Part shown: positions 57,803-64,000 of the stretch, one piece after another
Numbering within the stretch: position 1 is the stretch's first letter
Layout of the letters: the number at the start of each line of letters is the position of its first letter
Made by a program: the position numbers and the translations under genes
Assembly: GCA_964599285.1 (NCBI GenBank)
Contig: CAZREI010000002.1
Location: 37,339 to 101,338, forward strand
Length of the DNA: 64,000 bases
Reading direction: 5' to 3'
Origin: VGLO01 sp964599285
Lineage (GTDB): Bacteria; Patescibacteriota; Minisyncoccia; Minisyncoccales; Staskawiczbacteraceae
The notes under the pieces: generated by a model
Seen by the model: only the letters and a program-made list of their open reading frames with translations
Told to the model about the DNA's origin: nothing
Database searches by the model: none

Positions 57803-58420
57803 TTATTTATTTATTCCAAATTTAGAGAAATCCTTTTTTAATTGATCGAGATTAGTATAAAGCACACCTTTAATACCAAGCTCATTGGCAGCATCAATAT
57901 TCACCTGTAAATCATCAATAAAAACACACTCTTCGGGCTTGGCATTGATTTTTTCAAGTACATGCAAGAACGCTTTTTTATTGGGTTTTTTGTGACCTAT
58001 GTCAAAAGATTTATAAATATTATCAAAATGTTTATCAATTAAATCTACCCACTCTGAGTTTCCACTATCAAGATCAATCGCATTTGAAAGCATATGGATT
58101 TTGTAATTCTTTTTTAAAGATTGAACATAATCGACCAAAGGCCAATCAATGCTAACTTTTTCTATTTTATTGAACTTCTTCCATATTTCGTGGGCTTCAT
58201 TTACATTAATCGGATTTTTCAAAAGAGTGCCTATTCTTGCAAGGAATTCTTCTGGAGTCTCTGTTCCTACAATAAGTTTTTCTTTATGTTCCCTCCAAAG
58301 TTCCAGGGCTTTTTCTTCAGAGATGTTAAAAACTTTTTCAAGATTATAATGAACTCTTGCATTTTTTCCTCCAAGATCTAAAAATACACCACCAAAGTCA
58401 AAGATAAGATGCTTTATCAT
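57803..58420 (-). CDS. HAD-superfamily hydrolase
   Basis: A 205-residue protein. HLIFDFGGVFLDLGG is motif I with the first Asp, YKIHMLSNAIDLDS motif II, GHKKPNKKAFLHVL motif III (Lys), and ECVFIDDLQVNIDAANELG motif IV. In motif I the second acid is Gly (DFGGV), as in the alpha-phosphoglucomutase-like or epoxide-hydrolase-like branch of HAD. Substrate unknown. Confidence 0.9.
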   Translation of the reverse strand: MIKHLIFDFGGVFLDLGGKNARVHYNLEKVFNISEEKALELWREHKEKLIVGTETPEEFLARIGTLLKNPINVNEAHEIWKKFNKIEKVSIDWPLVDYVQSLKKNYKIHMLSNAIDLDSGNSEWVDLIDKHFDNIYKSFDIGHKKPNKKAFLHVLEKINAKPEECVFIDDLQVNIDAANELGIKGVLYTNLDQLKKDFSKFGINK

Positions 58421-58464
58421 ACTTTTACTTTAACTATTTATATCTCATTTTTCTGGAATTTAAA

Positions 58465-58508
58465 ACCCCGCCTTACATTTATGCAACGCTGTATAAATGT
58501 AAGGCGGG
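58465..58508 (-). terminator. Terminator of the DUF1059 gene
   Basis: GCCCCGCCTTACATTTAT and ATAAATGTAAGGCGGGG pair on the minus strand and are followed by TTTTAAA. Confidence 0.85.
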
Positions 58509-58514
58509 GCAAAA

Positions 58515-58715
58515 CTATACATTAACTTTTTCTTCTTCAAGCATGCCCTCAATTTGCGTCCTTAACTCTGTTGTATTTTGATGGCCATGCGATCCTACCG
58601 CGTGGTCCACTGCCGCGTCCAGCACATGATCCCTGCTTCCTGACATGTACACATCGCAGTGCTTCTCGCTTGGCATCTTGCGGCAATCAGCCGCGTATCT
58701 TTTTTCGTTTTCCAT
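58515..58715 (-). CDS. DUF1059 small protein
   Basis: A 66-residue protein. CRKMPSEKHCDVYMSGSRDH and VDHAVGSHGHQNTTELRTQI match DUF1059, with two Cys and several His that may bind a metal. Function unknown. Confidence 0.88.
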   Translation of the reverse strand: MENEKRYAADCRKMPSEKHCDVYMSGSRDHVLDAAVDHAVGSHGHQNTTELRTQIEGMLEEEKVNV

Positions 58716-58823
58716 TTTTTTTAAATGTTTACTTATACTACAAATGTAACGGCCGTTACATTTGTAGTATATAGATATTTTTAGTTTAACTATTTATTTT
58801 TTCGACCTTATTGATATCTTAAA

Positions 58824-59438
58824 CTATTTTATCGTAAATGAAAAACTTTCCGAAGTAGCCAGATAGGTTAAATCTTTTGATGGCAACACCAATCCGCCGC
58901 CAAGCCCCCCTGCTGGAGTATATAATCTGGCAACAATCCGGTTAACCCCAGGTTCGGTTGCGGATACATTTGGGTTATCGCCCATAATGGAACAGGATGT
59001 AAACCCGTTTTGATCAGTGGTGCAATTGGATGGCGGCACTTTCCATACGCGACTTCCTTTGGCCAGTAAATCAGACCCGATCCAACCCCGAGACTGCCCA
59101 TCTGGCCCAAAAAGTTCCAACACTACTGCCGAATTGGCCGGAGCGTTTTTTGCTTCCCAGGTTATCGTAAGGTTACTGCCTTGTGCAATCGTAGTTGGAG
59201 CTGCCGATACAGAAATTGAAATGGAACCGGTATGCGCTGGTGTTGGAATCGGGCTTGCCAACGGACTTGGTGATTTGCTTGGAGTCGCAGTTGGAGTAGG
59301 TGTCACCGATTGCTTGGGGCTGGACTTATATAATCCCGATACGCTTTGCCAGTTTAGAGCAAGATAAATCCCCGCACCCAATACCAATAGTAGCGCGACT
59401 ACTATAGCAATACTAATAATTCCTTTTTGTTGATTCAT
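58824..59438 (-). CDS. Anchored envelope protein with Pro/Ser linker
   Basis: A 204-residue protein: N-terminal anchor (residues 8-28), a Thr/Pro/Ser linker (TPTPTATPSKSPSPLASPIP), and a beta-sandwich domain (ISISVSAAPTTIAQGSNLTI, SAVVLELFGPDG). Same plan as the protein at 120-584. Family of the domain not certain. Confidence 0.7.
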   Translation of the reverse strand: MNQQKGIISIAIVVALLLVLGAGIYLALNWQSVSGLYKSSPKQSVTPTPTATPSKSPSPLASPIPTPAHTGSISISVSAAPTTIAQGSNLTITWEAKNAPANSAVVLELFGPDGQSRGWIGSDLLAKGSRVWKVPPSNCTTDQNGFTSCSIMGDNPNVSATEPGVNRIVARLYTPAGGLGGGLVLPSKDLTYLATSESFSFTIK

Positions 59439-59484
59439 AGTTTTAATATTCTAACAAATAGTTTTAAATATTTTAATAATAAAA

Positions 59485-60462
59485 TCAAATCGCAATATCT
59501 ATTTCTATAGGACAGTGATCCGACCCCATCACGTCTTGATGAATGAAAGCCTGCTTGACTCGCGGCGCCAGCGCCTTGCTCACAAAAATATAATCAATAC
59601 GCCAACCAACATTGCGTGCCCGAGAATTAGCAAAATGACTCCACCAGGTATAGTGCCCGTTGCCTTGGGTAAACATGCGGAAGGTATCTACAAATTTTGC
59701 GCTAATCACGTTATCAATTCCTTTTCGTTCTTCAACTGTAAAACCCTTTTTACCCATATTTGGTTTTGGGTTGGCTAGGTCGTCGGCGGTGTGAGCCACG
59801 TTCAAATCTCCACAAAAAATAACGGGCTTCTTTTTTTCTAGCGCGCGCATATATTCCAAAAATGCCGGGTCCCACTGGTCGTGCCGCAACGGAATGCGCG
59901 ATAAATCATCTTTGGCATTAGGCGTGTAAACGCTTACCACGTAAAAATCTTTATATTCTGCCGCAATGACGCGCCCTTCTGACATCGGGTCTCCATAGCT
60001 GTCTTTTACCAAACCGTGCTTAGTTGCAATCTTTTCTGGAATGCCATTTACGACAGACAACGGCTTTTCCTTAGAAAAAATTGCGGTGCCGCTATATCCA
60101 GGCCGCGTGGCGGAATTCCAATATTCATCGTAGTCAGGCAAGTCAACTTCATGCTGATGTTGATATGCGACAAGTTTGGGGGAATTGTATTTAAGACGCT
60201 GAAGGTTTGGCAATATTTCCTGTCTTGGAGCAAAAAATTTGCGAGAGGTAGCCTTAGCTACCTTGAGTACATTTTTTGTGAAAGACGGGGAAGATTGGCA
60301 AATCCGGCAAGTCTTGGAATACAATTCCCCCAAACTTGTCGCATTAGCTTTTGTTTCCTGCAAGCAAAGAATGTCAGGCCGATACTTTTCAATGAAAGGC
60401 ACCAAGAGCTTTTTGCCATGCAGAGCCCGAATCCCATTTACATTCCAAGAAAAAATTTTCAT
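59485..60462 (-). CDS. xth: Exodeoxyribonuclease III with repeat-derived insertion
   Basis: A 325-residue AP endonuclease/exonuclease. KIFSWNVNGIRALHGK, ILCLQETKAN, YSGTAIFSKEKPLSV, VSVYTPNAKDD, IFCGDLNVAHTADDLANPK and GSDHCPIEIDI are the family motifs with catalytic Asn, Glu, Asp and His. About 58 residues between ETKANA and YQHQHEV are encoded by a 176-base palindrome (60167-60342) and have no counterpart in the family. The frame stays open through it. Repairs abasic sites. Confidence 0.94.
   Translation of the reverse strand: MKIFSWNVNGIRALHGKKLLVPFIEKYRPDILCLQETKANATSLGELYSKTCRICQSSPSFTKNVLKVAKATSRKFFAPRQEILPNLQRLKYNSPKLVAYQHQHEVDLPDYDEYWNSATRPGYSGTAIFSKEKPLSVVNGIPEKIATKHGLVKDSYGDPMSEGRVIAAEYKDFYVVSVYTPNAKDDLSRIPLRHDQWDPAFLEYMRALEKKKPVIFCGDLNVAHTADDLANPKPNMGKKGFTVEERKGIDNVISAKFVDTFRMFTQGNGHYTWWSHFANSRARNVGWRIDYIFVSKALAPRVKQAFIHQDVMGSDHCPIEIDIAI
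60167..60342. repeat. 176-bp palindrome inserted in xth
   Basis: GCGACAAGTTTGGGGGAATT at the left is exactly inverted at the right end; inner arms TTTGGCAATATTTCC/GGGGAAGATTGGCAAA and a GGTAGCCTTAGCTACC hairpin complete the foldback. Confidence 0.88.
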
Positions 60463-60977
60463 ATTCTTTTCTCTAAAATCCTATTCCAAAACTCGTACTT
60501 CATCTTCAAATATTCCCTGTAGGGCAACCCATTTGCCTTTAGCTTTAGTGATTCGTATTCTTTTCTTAGCCTTTCATCACTCTCAAGCAATACTTGAGTA
60601 TCAATTTGCTCTAGTAAATTTGGTGTCATAATATCGGTAAGGTATAATTCTACCGGGAAATTTTCTCTTGTAAACTCCCATCTTGCTCGTTTCTTTTCGA
60701 CGTTGTTTTTAAGGGGTTTACCGAATAACTTCTCAAGTTCTTTGGCGTATTTAGAAAAATTATCGCCGCTCAATACTTGAAGATCAATATCATTCTCTCC
60801 TGCAATTCCAAGCTTTGACGATCCTAAATAAGTTACTACTGCATGAGGCAAGGCGGTTTTTATTTGTTCCATTATTTGATTGGCAACTTCTTGTGATTTA
60901 GGATCAAAAGCCACCACATGAGCAATCCGGTCTTCCGGTATAGTTTGTAAGTAGCCTTCTTGAGCTTTAGTAAGCAT
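60459..60977 (-). CDS. GrpB-like nucleotidyltransferase-fold protein
   Basis: A 172-residue protein. VVTYLGSSKLGIAGENDIDL is the GS...DxD motif of the nucleotidyltransferase fold as in GrpB/DUF429-like proteins, and YREYLKMKYEFWNRIL the helical C-terminus. GrpB family function unknown. It overlaps xth by 4 bases. Confidence 0.75.
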   Translation of the reverse strand: MLTKAQEGYLQTIPEDRIAHVVAFDPKSQEVANQIMEQIKTALPHAVVTYLGSSKLGIAGENDIDLQVLSGDNFSKYAKELEKLFGKPLKNNVEKKRARWEFTRENFPVELYLTDIMTPNLLEQIDTQVLLESDERLRKEYESLKLKANGLPYREYLKMKYEFWNRILEKRI

Positions 60978-60988
60978 AAATTCTGCTG

Positions 60989-61072
60989 CGGAGGAGGAGG
61001 GACTCGAACCCTCGGGCCCCTTTCAGGGCACAGCTTTCCAAGCTGTTGCAATGGCCGCTATGCGACTCCTCC
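60989..61072 (-). tRNA. tRNA-Ser(GGA)
   Basis: 84 bases. Acceptor GGAGGAG/CTCCTCC, discriminator G, T arm GAGGG-TTCGAGT-CCCTC, long variable arm (CCCTGAAAGGGG), anticodon loop CTTGGAAAG with GGA. No CCA encoded. Confidence 0.93.
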
Positions 61073-61077
61073 AGGAC

Positions 61078-61422
61078 TTATGTACAAGATTTTTCTCGTT
61101 CTAGTGCTGCGGCGTAATTGAAGGCGTAAAAATAATCATTCCACTGTTTATCACTTGATTTATGGATATTATCAAAATAAAAATAATCCGCCAGCACCTC
61201 TCTTAAAAGACAAAGTTCTTTTAAATGTGTTATATTTTTACTATCTTCAATGGTTAAATCCAGCAATTCTAAGCCTCTTTCAAAAGCTGACATACTCATT
61301 TTTTTATCTTTTTCTTTCCAAGTTACTGCACGACCGATTTCAGCTCCAATATTTGCCATCTGCTCAAAAATAGAAAATTGAAACCATCTTCCGCTGGCAC
61401 TATTTTTATGTGTATAGTTCAT
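61078..61422 (-). CDS. Conserved CPR hypothetical protein
   Basis: A 114-residue helical protein with GRWFQFSIFEQMANIGAEIG and DYFYFDNIHKSS followed by YFYAFNYAAAL. I have seen this pattern in many CPR genomes; function unknown. It overlaps the DUF5674 gene by 4 bases. Confidence 0.75.
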   Translation of the reverse strand: MNYTHKNSASGRWFQFSIFEQMANIGAEIGRAVTWKEKDKKMSMSAFERGLELLDLTIEDSKNITHLKELCLLREVLADYFYFDNIHKSSDKQWNDYFYAFNYAAALEREKSCT

Positions 61423-61763
61423 TTTCTTACAAACTTATTAACAATAGTGATTATTTTTTTTCGAACTTCTCCATCGTCAACCCCCCTTGTTCTGTTCCCC
61501 AGTCCCGGTTTTAAATTAATCATTGAATCAAACATAATGAAATCACCTCCGTCTTTTCCAGGAAAAATATTAATACCCCACAAATTTTTAGGTTCTGATT
61601 TTTCTACTTCAATTAAAGCATTCATTAAATCTGCGTGAAATTCAGCTTCCACTCCTATAATTTCTTTTTCAACATCAACAACCACCTTTACAAAATCACT
61701 AAACATATTTTTTGCCATCTGGCGCAATTCAGAAATTTCAATTTTGTCTTTTACAATTTTCAT
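61419..61763 (-). CDS. DUF5674 family protein
   Basis: A 114-residue protein. AEFHADLMNALIEVEKSEPK and NLWGINIFPGKDGGDFIMFD are the two conserved blocks of DUF5674, then NLKPGLGNRTRGVDD. Function unknown, common in CPR. Confidence 0.88.
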   Translation of the reverse strand: MKIVKDKIEISELRQMAKNMFSDFVKVVVDVEKEIIGVEAEFHADLMNALIEVEKSEPKNLWGINIFPGKDGGDFIMFDSMINLKPGLGNRTRGVDDGEVRKKIITIVNKFVRK

Positions 61764-61766
61764 AAT

Positions 61767-62024
61767 TTAAAAATAAATAGAATGGCCGCCGATAGAATAA
61801 AATTTGACTAAATTATTTTTTTCAAACTGAAAGACTATCCTATATTTTGGATCTATCGAAAAAGCCCAAAACTCACTCATCCTGCCTTGCAACTTATGAG
61901 TCTTGAGCCGCCTGTCAAAGGGATTTTCGCGAAATATTTTCTCTTTCTTCTTTGCCTTACTTCTGATATCTGAAGGTAATTTTTGATACTTATAAGTAAA
62001 TTCCGGAGAATAAAAAATTTTCAT
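61767..62024 (-). CDS. RelE/ParE-type toxin
   Basis: An 85-residue protein. FTYKYQKLPSDIRSKAKKKE, LKTHKLQGRMSEFWAFSID and PKYRIVFQFEKNN match the RelE/ParE fold, with the C-terminal ...SIGGHSIYF. It overlaps the antitoxin gene by 4 bases. RelE-type toxins cut ribosome-bound mRNA, ParE-type poison gyrase; the branch cannot be told. Confidence 0.9.
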   Translation of the reverse strand: MKIFYSPEFTYKYQKLPSDIRSKAKKKEKIFRENPFDRRLKTHKLQGRMSEFWAFSIDPKYRIVFQFEKNNLVKFYSIGGHSIYF

Positions 62025-62242
62025 TTATCTAAATCTGCAAGAGAACGTAAAATTTTCCCTTTGCCAGCCCTAAATTCCGCCTTGCTTTTTTGAACACTTC
62101 TCCATAATTCTTCCTCTTCAATTTTCTGGCGAATAAGCTCTCTTAAAAACTCGCTTTTGGTAGAGTATCTTCCTTTTTTTACCATCCTATCAAGCTTCAA
62201 GGATAGTTCCTTTGATAATGAAATATTTACTATTGATCGCAT
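62021..62242 (-). CDS. Ribbon-helix-helix antitoxin
   Basis: A 73-residue protein. VNISLSKELSLKLDRMVKKG and STKSEFLRELIRQKIEEE form the RHH DNA-binding domain, and the C-terminal part (FRAGKGKILRSLADL) should wrap the toxin. It likely represses its own operon; upstream 62243-62319 is AT-rich. Confidence 0.9.
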   Translation of the reverse strand: MRSIVNISLSKELSLKLDRMVKKGRYSTKSEFLRELIRQKIEEEELWRSVQKSKAEFRAGKGKILRSLADLDK

Positions 62243-62319
62243 ATGTTTATGTTCTTAATAATATTATTGTAATAAATTGTATTACACTCAATATATCAGA
62301 CGCACCAGCAGTGTCAATA

Positions 62320-63228
62320 TTACACCTCCATGTCACGCAAGGCTTTTATTCTATCTTCTATTGGCGGGTGGGTGGAAAATAATTTTACAAACCAGTGGGT
62401 TTTTTGTTCTTGTTTGAACGGATCTTCAATGTATAAATGGCTGGTGGCGGTGGTGGCTGATGGCATGGGAGTTGGGTCTTTTGCGATTTTTACCAGAGCG
62501 CTGGCCAAGCCTTCCGGATAGCGAGTTAATAGCGCACCATCGGCATCAGCCAGAAATTCGCGCTTGCGGGAAATGGCTAATTGAATAAGTGTGGCGGCGA
62601 TGGGCGCCAAAATGGCTGCCAAAATTGCGGCAACTATTAAAATAATTCCGGCGCCGTTGTCGCGCGATTCCCGCCTGCGACCAAATCCGCCAAACATGCT
62701 AATCCGCAAAAAGAAATTGGCCAACAGCGAAACAACGCCGGCCAGTACCACAACGACGGTACTCAAAAGCATGTCTTTGTTGCCGATGTGCGACAACTCA
62801 TGAGCTAACACGCCTTCCAATTCTGTTTTATTTAATCGCTGCAAAAGCCCTTGTGTCACACAAACCACGGCATGATTTTTATCACGTCCGGTGGCAAAAG
62901 CGTTGGGTTGCAGGTCAGCAGTAATATATATTTTGGGCATGGGAAGCCCTGCCGCAATGCATAAGTTTTCTACAATTCGGTACAGTTCTGGATTGTCGCT
63001 TTTTTCTATCGGCGTGGCCCGCGCCATAGACAAAACAATTTTATCGGAAAACCAATAGCTGGAAAAACTCATGGCAATGCTCAAAATAACCGCAAAGTAT
63101 AAAATGGCATCAGATTGCAAAGCCTGCGAAAAAAGCCAGCCGACGGCAATAACAAACACCAAAAACCCAGTTATAAGAAACCAGGTTTTGCGAGTATTGC
63201 TATCGGCGTTTTTATAGATAGAAGCCAT
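62320..63228 (-). CDS. htpX: HtpX-type zinc metalloprotease (M48)
   Basis: A 302-residue protein with two pairs of membrane helices. ELEGVLAHELSHIGNKDMLL contains HExxH, and LADADGALLTRYPEGLA the third ligand region. ITADLQPNAFATGRDKNHAV is the conserved block before the active site. Degrades misfolded membrane proteins. Start at ATG 63228; a palindromic repeat lies directly upstream. Its neighbour lemA is the usual partner. Confidence 0.95.
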   Translation of the reverse strand: MASIYKNADSNTRKTWFLITGFLVFVIAVGWLFSQALQSDAILYFAVILSIAMSFSSYWFSDKIVLSMARATPIEKSDNPELYRIVENLCIAAGLPMPKIYITADLQPNAFATGRDKNHAVVCVTQGLLQRLNKTELEGVLAHELSHIGNKDMLLSTVVVVLAGVVSLLANFFLRISMFGGFGRRRESRDNGAGIILIVAAILAAILAPIAATLIQLAISRKREFLADADGALLTRYPEGLASALVKIAKDPTPMPSATTATSHLYIEDPFKQEQKTHWFVKLFSTHPPIEDRIKALRDMEV

Positions 63229-63230
63229 AC

Positions 63231-63331
63231 TAAAAATTCCCAATTACCAAATCCCAATTCCCAATGAAATGCTAAATGGTAAAATGTGAAAACGTCGGGC
63301 GTTTGGAAATTGGTAATTGGGTATTGGAAAT
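63231..63331. repeat. Word-type palindrome (AATTCCCAA words)
   Basis: AATTCCCAATTACCAAATCCC is mirrored by GGAAATTGGTAATTGGGTATT. The centre holds AACGTCGGGCGTT. Confidence 0.85.
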
Positions 63332-63888
63332 TAAAAATTCACCTTGACGGGTTCTCTCTCCACCTCTCCTGCTGTCTGAAACAGTTCCATTTCTTTGAAT
63401 CCAAAAGCATTGGCCATCATGTTGGTTGGGAAGCTTTCAATTTTAATATTCAGATCGCGCACGTTGGTGTTGTAAAATCGGCGGGCGGCTTGGATTTTAT
63501 CTTCGGTATCAGTCAGTTCGTTTTGCAGTTGCAAAAAATTGTTTGACGCTTTTAATTCCGGATAGTTTTCCGAAACCGCAAACAAACTTTTTAACGTTGA
63601 AGAAAGCATATTTTCCGCGTCAGCCTTTGCCTGCACTCCCGAAGCGCCCATGGCATTTGCTCGTGCCTGCGTCACTTTTTCAAACAATTCCCGTTCGTGA
63701 GTGGCGTAGCCTTTGACACTCGCCACCAAATTGGGAATCAAATCATATCTTCTTTTTAGCTGCACATCAATGTCAGACCAAGCCTCTTTTGCTCGATTTT
63801 TCAAAGTTACCAAACCATTAAAAGCTGCAATGAGCCACAACACGATTGCCACTACAACGACTAAGATGATGGTTGTTAATAAAGCCAT
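63331..63888 (-). CDS. lemA: LemA family protein
   Basis: A 185-residue protein with one N-terminal helix (residues 4-24) and a helical bundle: FNGLVTLKNRAKEAWSDIDV, QLKRRYDLIPNLVASVKGYA, and RRFYNTNVRDLNIKIESFPT. Function unknown; usually next to htpX, as here. The last 112 bases of the window (63889-64000) hold a half copy of the AATTATTCTAA repeat and nothing else recognised. Confidence 0.95.
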   Translation of the reverse strand: MALLTTIILVVVVAIVLWLIAAFNGLVTLKNRAKEAWSDIDVQLKRRYDLIPNLVASVKGYATHERELFEKVTQARANAMGASGVQAKADAENMLSSTLKSLFAVSENYPELKASNNFLQLQNELTDTEDKIQAARRFYNTNVRDLNIKIESFPTNMMANAFGFKEMELFQTAGEVEREPVKVNF

Positions 63889-63892
63889 ATTT

Positions 63893-63940
63893 TTAAATTA
63901 TTCTAATTATTCTAATTGCTCTAATAATGCTAGTGAAGGG
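63893..63940. repeat. Partial AATTATTCTAA word repeat
   Basis: AATTATTCTAATTATTCTAAT and CTCTAATAATGCTAG words near the window end; the opposite arm is not seen. Confidence 0.6.
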
Positions 63941-64000
63941 AGGCGCATGAAGCCGCAGTTTCATGTGCTGACCGAACGACGCATTATATAAATCCTATTT

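Overview
The window looks like a chromosome segment of a Patescibacteria (CPR, Parcubacteria-like) genome. The evidence is the gene content: compact and mostly single-domain genes, a minimal F-type ATP synthase, DUF5674, DUF2127, DUF378, DUF1761, Gmad2-like and SIMPL proteins, a DnaG with an intein, a tRNA with a group I intron, and very many palindromic repeats between and inside genes. The standard code fits: TGA is used as a stop, and no gene needs it recoded. One assembly gap (100 N, 53243-53342) is present and appears to be an unmerged contig overlap, not missing DNA.

Layout. 0.1-2.3 kb: small envelope and zinc-ribbon genes. 2.3-9.8 kb: the ATP synthase operon on the minus strand (atpB-E-F-H-A-G-D-C), with a MazG-like gene between atpG and atpD and an opposite-strand cassette gene between atpA and atpG. 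9.8-16 kb: DUF2127, two response regulators, a histidine kinase, a nitroreductase and a ThiF-like protein (together resembling a split Rv1355c/MoeY), and a methyltransferase. 16.0-18.2 kb: a plus-strand foreign-looking operon of GreA-like factor, thymidylate-kinase-like enzyme and an apparently permuted MoaA-like radical SAM protein. 18.2-26.1 kb: CYTH phosphatase, Maf, XTPase, PaaK-like ligase, PAP2, DsbB/thioredoxin pair, PD-(D/E)XK nuclease, VIT-like and small membrane proteins. 26.26-31.31 kb: tRNA-Asn(GUU) interrupted by a group I intron, followed by a copper-handling cargo bounded by a repeat of the tRNA 3' end. 31.3-35.1 kb: a serine-recombinase remnant, then a GC-richer cassette encoding an ARC/Mpa-type proteasomal AAA ATPase (frameshifted at a G9 run), a small Pup-like protein and a DUF1360 membrane protein. 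35.8-40.9 kb: TrmB regulator, GNAT, RNase III and several orphan genes, most with a strong Shine-Dalgarno and their own terminator. 41-54.9 kb: housekeeping genes (pilin-like protein, metallopeptidase, ABC-F, Obg, cold-shock protein, RpoD, DnaG, HIT, SIMPL, ECF sigma factor with a DUF5667 partner). 55-64 kb: DUF2779 nuclease, a NUDIX pseudogene, HAD, exonuclease III, GrpB-like, tRNA-Ser(GGA), a RelE/RHH toxin-antitoxin pair, HtpX and LemA.

Two themes dominate. First, the genome is saturated with foldback repeats. About twenty gaps hold palindromes built from short repeated words, three longer elements share a core, three share 19-bp terminal inverted repeats, and several palindromes sit in frame inside atpA, atpD, atpG, the histidine kinase, copA, dnaG, the DUF2779 gene and xth. 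Second, foreign modules with strong ribosome sites and GC-richer sequence are inserted among host genes. The most interesting are the ARC/Pup-like operon and the GreA-like/kinase/radical SAM operon. The second recalls the viperin-CMPK2 pairing and may make or tolerate a modified nucleotide, but that is inference.
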